From: Fibrobacter sp.
GTDB lineage: Bacteria; Fibrobacterota; Fibrobacteria; Fibrobacterales; Fibrobacteraceae
Assembly: GCA_016295375.1 (NCBI GenBank)
Contig: JAEDLI010000058.1
Span: 1-14,733 of the forward strand
Reading direction: 5' to 3'
Length of the DNA: 14,733 nucleotides
The notes under the pieces were generated by a model that worked only from the letters and a program-made list of their open reading frames with translations, made no database searches and was not told where the DNA came from. This document shows, one piece after another, positions 1 to 5,601 of this stretch; position 1 is the stretch's first letter; each line of letters starts with the position of its first letter. The translations under genes were made by a program, and so were the position numbers.

Positions 1-2
1 CG

Positions 3-608
3 GAAGAGTTGATAAAGAACGAAGAAGATTCTAATAGCTATCAGCTCATAGACGATGAGGGCAATCCAATCGGTTCCAATAAAGGACAGTCTCTTTGGGA
101 CCTGCGCAATCGTCATTTCGAGAACCGCCTCTTTGACCGTGACACGCTTTTATTGCAAGTCTATAACGTTAATTTCTTGTATGTGCTGAAGGCTTACACA
201 TCTAAGCGTTCTTCTTTGCGTGAAGAATTCAAACGCGATGCCCGCAAAAAATTCCGCGAGAATTTCTTGACGCTATTGGATGAGAAATACTATTTCTGGG
301 CTCTATTCACGAAACCGCAAACTATTGATAAAGTTAATGCCTTTGTCGAAAGTAACTTTAAGAAACTGGTTGGTCGTGTTTTCCGCCCCGATGAATCGTC
401 AGAATATCTGATTCTCGCTCTAGAAAAGAGTTCTGTAGGTAATTCCGACAAGGACTATCTAGAAATTCGAAATGCAGTGACAGACGCTGATATCGAAGTG
501 TTCTACGTAAAAGCGCAGGAACTTTGGGCTGACGAAAGCCTTGTTGAGCATCTCAGACACAATCCCGGATGGGGATCATTTGAACAGCAAACGGTTTTAT
601 TGCCTTAG
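3..608 (+). CDS. Hypothetical protein, C-terminal part (5' end outside window)
   Basis: The frame is open to the left edge and stops with TAG at 606-608, so this is probably the C-terminal about 200 residues of a longer protein. The only early start is a TTG at 9 with no clear Shine-Dalgarno sequence. The fragment is soluble-looking, rich in charged and aromatic residues, with no membrane segment or signal. Distinctive stretches are LLLQVYNVNFLYVLKAY, REEFKRDARKKFRENF and LVGRVFRP. I do not recognise the family. Its position next to an AbiE-like module makes a defence or restriction role possible, but that rests on context only. The 3' end overlaps the convergent nucleotidyltransferase reading frame by 12 bp. 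Confidence 0.6.
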   Translation, partial: EELIKNEEDSNSYQLIDDEGNPIGSNKGQSLWDLRNRHFENRLFDRDTLLLQVYNVNFLYVLKAYTSKRSSLREEFKRDARKKFRENFLTLLDEKYYFWALFTKPQTIDKVNAFVESNFKKLVGRVFRPDESSEYLILALEKSSVGNSDKDYLEIRNAVTDADIEVFYVKAQELWADESLVEHLRHNPGWGSFEQQTVLLP

Positions 609-1376
609 ATAGATATATCTTAACCGTTCTAGGTCTTGTTCCTTATTGAAGTTCGCACGGAATTCTTCTGGAGCCCAATCACCAAAAATGCTTTCTGCAG
701 GTAGTTCCTCATTTTCCATAGAATCTAAGAATGCAGAGATGTCCTTGCGAATTTTTGCATTGCAATCAATATTTGTTTCTTCGCTCAGAAGGAGCAGCAA
801 ACGGAAAACATCGTATTTGTGCTTGCGTAGGTCGGATTCGTTGACGACCTTCCCTTTTTGGATATCTTTTTTCAGGTTAAGCCAGGCATGCATTTTCAGG
901 GGAATCAGGTGAGATGCCTGTAGAGTCCATACACCGTCAACTTGTTCTCGGCCCTGCATTGCAAGATTGTAATACTCGTCCGAAAGCAACATGGCAGAAA
1001 GTCCCGAGGGGTCCTTGTCCGTTTTAACGTAAGTGATGCGCCGATTTCCTTTCATGTCCAGTGCGTTTTTGGAAAACAACTCTATCATGGTGGGGTATCC
1101 GGCGTTTTGGGGCTCTATAAACCGGTAGAGTCTTTTTGAACCATTTTTGCGTTCTTCGCAGCTGTATCCGCCATCGGATATAAACTTCAAAAACTAATCC
1201 GCAAATTCATTGAAGCGTTCAGATTCAACGAGCAGAATCATGTCTATATCTTGCGTTGCGCGGAATCCCAAAGCTGCATTTTCCATTAGCACAGAACATG
1301 CCGTGCCGCCGATTACGGTGTAGCAGTCGTTGAATGACTGGAACCGTTCTTTGAACAGACTGAGTCCGTTTACCAT
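597..1376 (-). pseudogene. AbiEii-like nucleotidyltransferase (toxin), interrupted by in-frame TAG
   Basis: Two consecutive open segments in the same frame, 1376-1197 and 1193-597, are separated only by a TAG codon at 1196-1194; together they encode about 260 residues. The N-terminal part has the nucleotidyltransferase signature: VIGGTACSVL at residues 21-30, then RATQDIDMIL with the metal-binding Asp pair D43/D45. The second part continues as a plausible all-alpha C-terminal half with no other disruption. The ATG at 1376 overlaps the 3' end of the upstream regulator gene (ATGGTAA, 7 bp), the tight coupling expected of an AbiE-type antitoxin-toxin pair, in which AbiEii proteins act as nucleotidyltransferase toxins. 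The stop follows codon 60, just after the catalytic core, so no full toxin should be made unless the TAG is suppressed. A sequencing error is the main alternative. Confidence 0.75.
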
Positions 1377-2326
1377 TGTTCTTTCTCCAGCATTTCCTTA
1401 ATGCATGCTTGAACGCGTTCGTTTGGAGAATCCTTTAGCGACAGATAAAGCGAGACAGTATCTACCCGGTTGTTTTGTACAAAGGGGGTCGGATCGTATT
1501 TCCATATTTGTAGGCGTGCGTAAAGGTAATTCAGGAACCCGGCATTCTCTTTCAAAACGTCTTTTTCCTTTGCCTGTTCTTCACGGGGCCCGCAAGCAAC
1601 GATTTTCTTGTCGGGTGGTGCAAGCATGGAAATCTGCGAAAGGGCGGATTCCCCTGCAGCGGGAAATTCGCTGAGTAATTCCGATGATGGCAAATGATAG
1701 GTTTCGCGTTTGACAGGATTGTCAAGGTAAGGGAGAGCCTTGTCGAACAGAGCCCTTCCAGTTGCGGCACAGGTTATCTGGATAGTCTGCCCTTCCCTGG
1801 TTTCCTTGATGAGTCCACGATCCAGCAGTTCCTTGCAATAGCGCGATACGGACATCGGAGTAAGGCCGTTCATCTTTGCTGCTTCGGTTTTCGATATCTT
1901 GGAATCCTTGACTTTGTACAGCATGAACAGGAAAAACGCCTGGGCCGAGGCGGTCAATTTCGGGAGAATTTCTCCCTTTTTCAGCGGCTTCTGTGACGCG
2001 GTGTATTTTCGCCTGCGGTAGGCGATGCCTAGGAACGGCAAGTAGAAAATAGAGGATGCCGAGACAAAGGGTATGCCTTCTTCGACCAAGTTCCTTCGTT
2101 GGAAATCGCTCAGGGTGTCGAAGGCGAATGCGACAGGCATTGCGGTCGCAATTTCCAACTGGTTGAGCGTATGTTTGAGCGAATCCCTGCGTAAATCGCT
2201 CTCGCCAATAAAGGAGACGAGCAGGAACTTCTGCCCCATAACTTCGGCTTCGTAAAACGCCTTGCCATCGACCATGTAAAAGGGGAGCCCCTTCGGGCTC
2301 TTTACGGCCCGAATTTCGCATTTCAT
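1370..2326 (-). CDS. Winged-helix regulator, AbiEi-like partner of the nucleotidyltransferase
   Basis: This is a 318-residue protein starting with ATG at 2326-2324. A central winged-helix segment lies at about residues 121-180, with SKTEAAKMNGLTPMSVSRY as the helix-turn-helix and GLIKETREGQ as the wing. The C-terminal part has the pattern GESALSQISMLAPP, then QIWKYDP and VDTVSLYLSLKD. I associate this pattern with MarR-like regulators encoded directly upstream of AbiEii-type nucleotidyltransferases. The gene order (regulator first) and 7-bp overlap fit an AbiE-like module in which the first protein is both antitoxin and autorepressor. The N-terminal 100 residues have no motif I recognise. A palindromic operator candidate lies 90-140 bp upstream. 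It could also be annotated simply as a MarR-family regulator. Confidence 0.75.
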   Translation of the reverse strand: MKCEIRAVKSPKGLPFYMVDGKAFYEAEVMGQKFLLVSFIGESDLRRDSLKHTLNQLEIATAMPVAFAFDTLSDFQRRNLVEEGIPFVSASSIFYLPFLGIAYRRRKYTASQKPLKKGEILPKLTASAQAFFLFMLYKVKDSKISKTEAAKMNGLTPMSVSRYCKELLDRGLIKETREGQTIQITCAATGRALFDKALPYLDNPVKRETYHLPSSELLSEFPAAGESALSQISMLAPPDKKIVACGPREEQAKEKDVLKENAGFLNYLYARLQIWKYDPTPFVQNNRVDTVSLYLSLKDSPNERVQACIKEMLEKEQW

Positions 2327-2414
2327 CCCGAAATCGTCGAATGCAGCTTGTATTTTCGATTTGATTTCGTTTTTGTCGAAAAAAAAGAAGAAAAAGAAGG
2401 TTTTATCCTCGTTT

Positions 2415-2468
2415 TAACATTTTATTATAATGTAACATTTTGAAATGTTAAAGTCAAGAAAAATGTTA
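2415..2468 (-). promoter_or_regulatory. Operator/promoter region of the AbiE-like operon
   Basis: An 18-bp palindrome at 2433-2450 has arms TAACATTT and AAATGTTA around a TG centre. The same half-site recurs at 2415-2423 (forward) and 2460-2468 (reverse), each exactly 18 bp from its palindrome half. On the minus strand TTGACT (2457-2452), 17 bp, then TACATT (2434-2429) could be -35/-10 elements; a better TATAAT lies at 2429-2424 but with a 22-bp spacer. The palindrome fills the spacer, as expected for repression. Known AbiEi proteins repress their own promoter through inverted repeats. Confidence 0.55.
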
Positions 2469-2532
2469 TAATTGTGTGAAAAATTTCCCAATGCCACCCA
2501 ATTCGGTGAAACGGCTAGGAAAATATATAGCG

Positions 2533-2700
2533 ATTTGACATACAGTGCCTGTCAAATTGCCCGAATTCACCCTTTCGCGGTCCCGTTGTTTGATTCTTAT
2601 GTGGATTGGGAACGCAGTGCGTTCCCGATTGAACTGGTGAAAAAAGAACCGTCCGGAGCGGGAAGTAACACGCAGGCGTTGACTTCCCGCTAGTCTCTTT
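2533..2700. other. Cluster of perfect hairpins in a gene-free interval (2470-2915)
   Basis: No convincing gene lies between the AbiE operator and 2916. Three perfect inverted repeats stand in a row: 2533-2557 (arms ATTTGACA/TGTCAAAT, 9-nt loop), 2608-2626 (GGGAACGC/GCGTTCCC, 3-nt loop) and 2657-2691 (AGCGGGAAGT/ACTTCCCGCT, 15-nt loop). The last is followed by a T-rich run on the plus strand and so resembles a weak terminator. A structured small RNA is possible, as are remnants of a decayed element. Confidence 0.35.
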
Positions 2701-2840
2701 GTATATTTATCCCCGTATTACGACAATCCCTGCGACAGTCGGCATAGGCCTTGCGGCCCGTACGTGCATCCGCGGTGGGGCTCATCAACCTTCTTGTTGG
2801 TGTTGTTGGATAAAAGCATCCCAAAACATAAACAAACCCA

Positions 2841-2867
2841 AATTGCGCCTGCAGTGCAGACGCAATT
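2841..2867. promoter_or_regulatory. Palindrome upstream of the ORF6N gene
   Basis: An imperfect 27-bp inverted repeat has outer arms AATTGCG/CGCAATT, inner arms CTGCA/TGCAG, one mismatched pair and a single central G. It lies about 50 bp before the ORF6N start and could be an operator or an mRNA hairpin. A second, shorter stem (CGCAC/GTGCG, about 2886-2900) follows it. Confidence 0.35.
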
Positions 2868-2915
2868 AAAACCGTTTTTAACGTTCGCACAGGCCGTGCG
2901 GGCTAGAGGATTATT

Positions 2916-3389
2916 ATGGCAAGAAAAATTGATAAATTGGCTGTCGCGGAGTTCCCGCTTATTGACGAAACCCTGTTGAAATCGCGGATATATACCATCC
3001 GCGGGGTCAAGGTGATGCTCGATGCCGACTTGGCCGAGATTTACGGGTATACGACCAAAGCATTCAATCAGCAGGTCAAGAATAATATCGAAAAATTCGA
3101 TGACGATTTCCGGTTTCAGTTGACGAGGACGGAATATCGCGAAATTCTAGGGTCAAAATTTTTGACCCTAGAACAGGGAAAATACTCAAAAACCAGTCCC
3201 TACGTTTTTACCGAACAGGGTATCTACATGCTCATGACGGTGCTCAAGGGCGAACGGGCGACTGCTCAAAGCAAGGCCTTAATTCGCCTTTTCAGGCAGA
3301 TGAAGGACAGCATTTTGGAGAACCAACAGTTGATTGGGGTTGATTTGTTCTGCTCAAAATATAGCCCTGCCGATAAGGACGAGGTGTAA
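2916..3389 (+). CDS. ORF6N-domain DNA-binding protein
   Basis: The protein has 157 residues. The start ATG follows AGAGGA at 2905-2910 with a 5-nt spacer. Residues about 18-105 match the ORF6N domain of phage antirepressor-like proteins: RIYTIRGVKVMLDADLAEIYG, then FNQQVKNNIEKFDDDFRFQLT and PYVFTEQGIYMLMTVL. Chromosomal ORF6N proteins are usually longer, with a coiled-coil or variable C-terminal region after the motif resembling RLFRQMKDSILENQQLIG. Here the protein ends about 20 residues after that motif, so the C-terminus may be truncated. The gene carries a 29-bp perfect palindrome in its coding sequence. A role in regulating mobile or phage-derived DNA is usual for the family but is not shown here. 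Confidence 0.8.
   Translation: MARKIDKLAVAEFPLIDETLLKSRIYTIRGVKVMLDADLAEIYGYTTKAFNQQVKNNIEKFDDDFRFQLTRTEYREILGSKFLTLEQGKYSKTSPYVFTEQGIYMLMTVLKGERATAQSKALIRLFRQMKDSILENQQLIGVDLFCSKYSPADKDEV
3145..3173. repeat. 29-bp perfect palindrome inside the ORF6N gene
   Basis: Fourteen-base arms (3145-3158 starting TTCTAGGGTC, and 3160-3173 ending GACCCTAGAA) flank a single T at 3159. The sequence is in frame and encodes part of the ILGSKFLTLE stretch. Perfect symmetry over 29 bp is far beyond what protein coding requires, so an operator or a strong mRNA hairpin is plausible. Confidence 0.7.
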
Positions 3390-3403
3390 AAAACATGTAT
3401 TTC

Positions 3404-3462
3404 AATGTGTATTGTAATGTGTATTGACAAGTGTATATACATTTTCTACAATAGGGGGGGGG
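3404..3462 (+). promoter_or_regulatory. sigma70-type promoter with direct-repeat operator and G9 tract
   Basis: TTGACA (3424-3429), a 17-bp spacer and TACAAT (3447-3452) form a near-consensus promoter. AATGTGTATTG occurs at 3404-3414 and 3416-3426, with a degenerate third copy near 3429-3439, so the repeats overlap the -35 box. TGTATATACA (3432-3441) is a palindrome inside the spacer. A run of nine G (3454-3462) lies where transcription should begin. Ribbon-helix-helix antitoxins often bind short tandem or palindromic sites in their own promoters. Confidence 0.7.
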
Positions 3463-3485
3463 CGTAATAACCGTAAGGAGAGCTC

Positions 3486-3716
3486 ATGAAGACGAAGAGC
3501 AAGAAGCACGAGAAGGTTAGGCTGCCCAAGGAGACGCTAGAGGAATCTATTGCGCATATCAGTCGCGCTATTGCCGAGGCCAAGGAAGAAAAGAAGATGT
3601 ATTCCATAAGGCTCAAGGTCAAGACGGTGGAATCGATCAAACGCAAGGCCGCCGCCGTGGGCATCCCCTACCAGACTTATGTAAACGCGCTGCTCGACAA
3701 CGCGGCTTCTGCCTGA
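3486..3716 (+). CDS. Ribbon-helix-helix (CopG/BrnA-like) antitoxin-type protein, orphan
   Basis: The protein has 76 residues; the ATG lies 5 nt after AAGGAG (3475-3480). The C-terminal half reads MYSIRLKVK (beta strand, residues 38-46), VESIKRKAAAVG (helix) and IPYQTYVNALLDNA (helix). This is the ribbon-helix-helix arrangement of CopG/BrnA-type antitoxins, including the GIPYQT turn. The N-terminal 37 residues are charged and probably helical, a possible toxin-binding or flexible region. No toxin gene is visible on either side: upstream is the ORF6N gene, and downstream is a 160-bp gap before the aminotransferase. It therefore looks like a solitary antitoxin or a stand-alone repressor. The tandem operator in its promoter suggests autoregulation. 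Confidence 0.75.
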   Translation: MKTKSKKHEKVRLPKETLEESIAHISRAIAEAKEEKKMYSIRLKVKTVESIKRKAAAVGIPYQTYVNALLDNAASA

Positions 3717-3742
3717 CCGCGATCAATCGCATTAACTTACTT

Positions 3743-3800
3743 CCCGTTTTTCAAAAAATGAAAAACAGCGGGCTTCGAGCCGTCTTTATCCGCTTTTTTC
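3743..3800 (+). terminator. Possible terminator after the antitoxin-like gene
   Basis: A weak hairpin GTTTTTCA/TGAAAAAC (3746-3766) and a short stem GGCT/AGCC (3771-3781), followed by T-rich sequence (CTTTATCCGCTTTTTT), lie 30-80 bp after the stop. This is the only candidate end signal in the 167-bp gap. Confidence 0.3.
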
Positions 3801-3818
3801 CGCACCCGCAGGCCACTT

Positions 3819-3839
3819 GCCCCTAGCCTCTAGCCCCTA
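3819..3839 (-). repeat. Heptad array 1 (solitary)
   Basis: Three exact 7-bp units on the plus strand, GCCCCTA, GCCTCTA, GCCCCTA, read TAGNGGC on the minus strand. The array lies directly before the aminotransferase promoter box. It has the same period and TAG phase as the arrays at 5163-5197 and 5557-5590. Confidence 0.7.
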
Positions 3840-3845
3840 AATTTC

Positions 3846-3853
3846 TATCTTTG
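3846..3853 (+). promoter_or_regulatory. TAnnTTTG promoter box of the aminotransferase gene
   Basis: TATCTTTG matches the TAnnTTTG -7 element known from Bacteroidota. It ends 30 bp before the chosen ATG, leaving a leader of about 20-25 nt. No clear upstream partner element is seen. Confidence 0.45.
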
Positions 3854-3883
3854 GCCTCGGAATTTTTCAACAGGACCAAGGTC

Positions 3884-5179
3884 ATGAGCTACAATCCTCT
3901 CGCAGAACAGGCCAACGCGGAACTTTCCGCAAACGGCTGCAGCGTACTTTCCATGCTTTCCGAAAGGGGCAAGGCAATCTTCTTCCCCCGCAAGGGCATT
4001 CTGGGCCAGGGCGCCGAAGCCAAGGGCAAAGAAATCAACGCCACCATCGGCACCGCCCTGGAAGACGACGGTAGCCCCCTGGTTCTCGACTGCGTGCTCA
4101 AGAGCCTGAACCTGCCCAAGCAGGCCTTCCTCTACGCCCCCAGTTTCGGAAACCCCGACCTGCGCAAGGCCTGGAAAGAGCAGATTGTCCGCAAGAACCC
4201 GAGCCTCGCAGGCAAGGCCTTCAGCAACCCGGTCGTGACCTGCGCCCTGACCCACGCCATCAGCTGCGCGGGCTACCTTTTCTTGGATCCGGGCGACGAG
4301 GTGATTATCCCCGACCTTTACTGGGACAATTACGAACTGGTGTTCGTGAACAGCTGCGGTGCAAAGATCAAGACCTTCAACACCTTCAAGGACGGCGGTT
4401 TCGACACGGAAGCCCTGAAAAAGGCCCTTTCCGAGAACAAGAGCCAAAAGAAGGTGGTTCTGTTGAACTTCCCCAACAACCCCACGGGCTATACCGCCAC
4501 CGAAAAGGAAGCGGTAGAAATCGCGAAGATTCTCACGGACTGCGCCAACGCGGGCAACAAGGTGGTGGCCCTGCTGGACGACGCCTACTTTGGACTGGTC
4601 TATGAGGACGGCGTGACCAAGGAGTCCCTGTTCAGCAAGGTGCTGGACGCAAGCGAGAACCTGCTGGCCGTGAAGCTGGACGGCCCCACCAAGGAAGACT
4701 ACGTGTGGGGTTTCCGCGTCGGGTTCATGAGCTTTGGTTTCAAGGGCGCCACAGAGGCCCAGTTGAAGGCCCTGGAAGACAAGGCCGCGGGCGTGGTCCG
4801 CGGAAACATCAGCAACGGCCCAAGCATCAGCCAGAAGATTCTGCTGGCCGCCTTCCAGAGCCCCGAATACCTGCAACAGAAGGCCGAGAAGTTCGCCATC
4901 CTCAAAAAACGCTACGACATCATCAAGCAGGTGCTGGCCGACCACCCCGAATACAAGGAGGCCTTCGAGGCCATGCCTTGCAACAGCGGCTATTTCATGT
5001 GCGTAAAGCCCAAGGGCGTAGATGCCGAACAGCTCCGCCAGAAGCTCATCAGCGACTACAGCACGGGAACCATCATGCTTTCGGGCCTTATCCGCGTGGC
5101 ATTCAGCGCCGTGCCAACCGACAAGTTGAGCAAGCTGTTCGAAAATATTTATAATTGTGTTTTAGAGATTAGAGGCTAG
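3884..5179 (+). CDS. PLP-dependent class I/II aminotransferase
   Basis: The protein has 431 residues from the ATG at 3884; an upstream in-frame TTG at 3851 lies inside the promoter box and was rejected. Fold-type I aminotransferase landmarks are in order: APSFGNPDLRKAW (residues about 85-97), NFPNNPTG with N199-P200-T201-G202, DDAYFG with D233 and Y235 contacting the cofactor, and the PLP lysine K270 in DGPTKEDYVWGFRVGF. The last differs from the usual S-x-S-K context, placing the protein in a divergent subgroup; substrate cannot be deduced, and aspartate or an aromatic amino acid is likely. The final six residues (LEIRG and the TAG stop) come from the heptad array beginning at 5163, so the native C-terminus may have been replaced. 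It may be co-transcribed with the downstream genes. Confidence 0.85.
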   Translation: MSYNPLAEQANAELSANGCSVLSMLSERGKAIFFPRKGILGQGAEAKGKEINATIGTALEDDGSPLVLDCVLKSLNLPKQAFLYAPSFGNPDLRKAWKEQIVRKNPSLAGKAFSNPVVTCALTHAISCAGYLFLDPGDEVIIPDLYWDNYELVFVNSCGAKIKTFNTFKDGGFDTEALKKALSENKSQKKVVLLNFPNNPTGYTATEKEAVEIAKILTDCANAGNKVVALLDDAYFGLVYEDGVTKESLFSKVLDASENLLAVKLDGPTKEDYVWGFRVGFMSFGFKGATEAQLKALEDKAAGVVRGNISNGPSISQKILLAAFQSPEYLQQKAEKFAILKKRYDIIKQVLADHPEYKEAFEAMPCNSGYFMCVKPKGVDAEQLRQKLISDYSTGTIMLSGLIRVAFSAVPTDKLSKLFENIYNCVLEIRG

Positions 5180-5197
5180 GATTTAGAGGCTAGTGTG
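5163..5197 (+). repeat. Heptad array 2 (left border of the four-helix-bundle unit)
   Basis: Five consecutive heptads begin with TAG at 5163, 5170, 5177, 5184 and 5191: TAGAGAT, TAGAGGC, TAGGATT, TAGAGGC, TAGTGTG. The third supplies the aminotransferase stop codon. The AGAGG in the fourth is the only Shine-Dalgarno-like sequence for the next gene. Confidence 0.8.
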
Positions 5198-5198
5198 A

Positions 5199-5570
5199 AT
5201 GAATAGCTACAAGGACTTGATTGTTTGGAAAAAATCCGTGAATATGGTCGTTCAATTGTACGACTATATTCAAGGTTTTCCAAAAAATGAGTCTTATGCG
5301 CTATCAGACCAGATGCGTCGTGCAGCAATTTCCATTCCGTCAAATATCGCAGAAGGATACGAACGCAGTACAACAGCTGAATACATTCGTTTCTTAATGA
5401 TTGCAAGAGGGTCTAAGGCCGAACTAGAAACACAGTTGCATATTTGCAATCAATTAAAAATGGGCAGAGTAGAAAAAAATTCTGTATTGCAATCCAATTG
5501 CGAAGAAATTGGAAAAATGCTAAATTCATTGATAAGTTCGTTAAACCGTAAACAAACCCCTAGATCCTAG
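5199..5570 (+). CDS. Four-helix-bundle protein (S23/23S rRNA intervening-sequence protein family)
   Basis: The protein has 123 residues, typical for the family. Family signatures are YKDLIVWKKSVNMVVQLYDY at residues 4-23, FPKNESYALSDQMRRAAISIPSNIAEGY and, in the third helix, GSKAELETQLHI. The family was first seen in intervening sequences of 23S rRNA and is structurally related to Avd, the accessory protein of diversity-generating retroelements; its molecular role outside those settings is unknown. No rRNA flanks it here. The gene is clearly more AT-rich than both neighbours and lies between inverted heptad arrays. Start and stop both abut or lie within the arrays; the last residues (PRS) are array-encoded. 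It is followed 31 bp later by citrate synthase, so read-through expression is possible. Confidence 0.88.
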   Translation: MNSYKDLIVWKKSVNMVVQLYDYIQGFPKNESYALSDQMRRAAISIPSNIAEGYERSTTAEYIRFLMIARGSKAELETQLHICNQLKMGRVEKNSVLQSNCEEIGKMLNSLISSLNRKQTPRS

Positions 5571-5590
5571 TCTCTAGATCCTAGCCCCTA
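5557..5590 (-). repeat. Heptad array 3 (right border of the four-helix-bundle unit)
   Basis: CTA recurs on the plus strand at 5560, 5567, 5574, 5581 and 5588, exactly 7 bp apart. On the minus strand the units read TAGGGGC-, TAGGATC- and TAGAGAC-like. The first four are CTAG, so TAG stop triplets occur on both strands. Orientation is opposite to array 2. Confidence 0.8.
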
Positions 5591-5601
5591 CTGGAGGAAT
5601 C

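Larger units (their letters stand above)
5163..5590 (+). mobile_element. Putative repeat-bounded unit carrying the four-helix-bundle gene
   Basis: Two five-heptad arrays in inverted orientation enclose one small AT-rich gene with only 1 nt between the left array and its ATG, and with its stop inside the right array. The border sequences match as inverted repeats: about 18 of 20 bases agree between 5175-5194 and the reverse complement of the right array. Flanking genes are GC-rich core metabolism. No transposase is present and no target-site duplication was identified, so mobility is inference. Confidence 0.4.

Noticed and set aside
1188..1196. Separate downstream gene starting at TTG 1190
   Set aside because: It is in the same frame as the nucleotidyltransferase N-terminus, has no ribosome-binding site and continues that protein directly after the TAG.
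2472..2693. 73-codon plus-strand open frame in the gap before the ORF6N gene
   Set aside because: It has no Shine-Dalgarno sequence and no recognisable family, and it is built largely from the arms of the hairpins described there.
3845..4945. 366-codon minus-strand open frame opposite the aminotransferase
   Set aside because: It is a mirror frame of a GC-rich gene with a clear sense product, and it shows no motif of its own.
5199..5570. Four-helix-bundle gene as a 23S rRNA intervening sequence
   Set aside because: No rRNA sequence flanks it; the neighbours are protein-coding metabolic genes.
5163..5590. Heptad arrays as a CRISPR or direct-repeat array
   Set aside because: Units are 7 bp with no spacers, and no cas gene is present.
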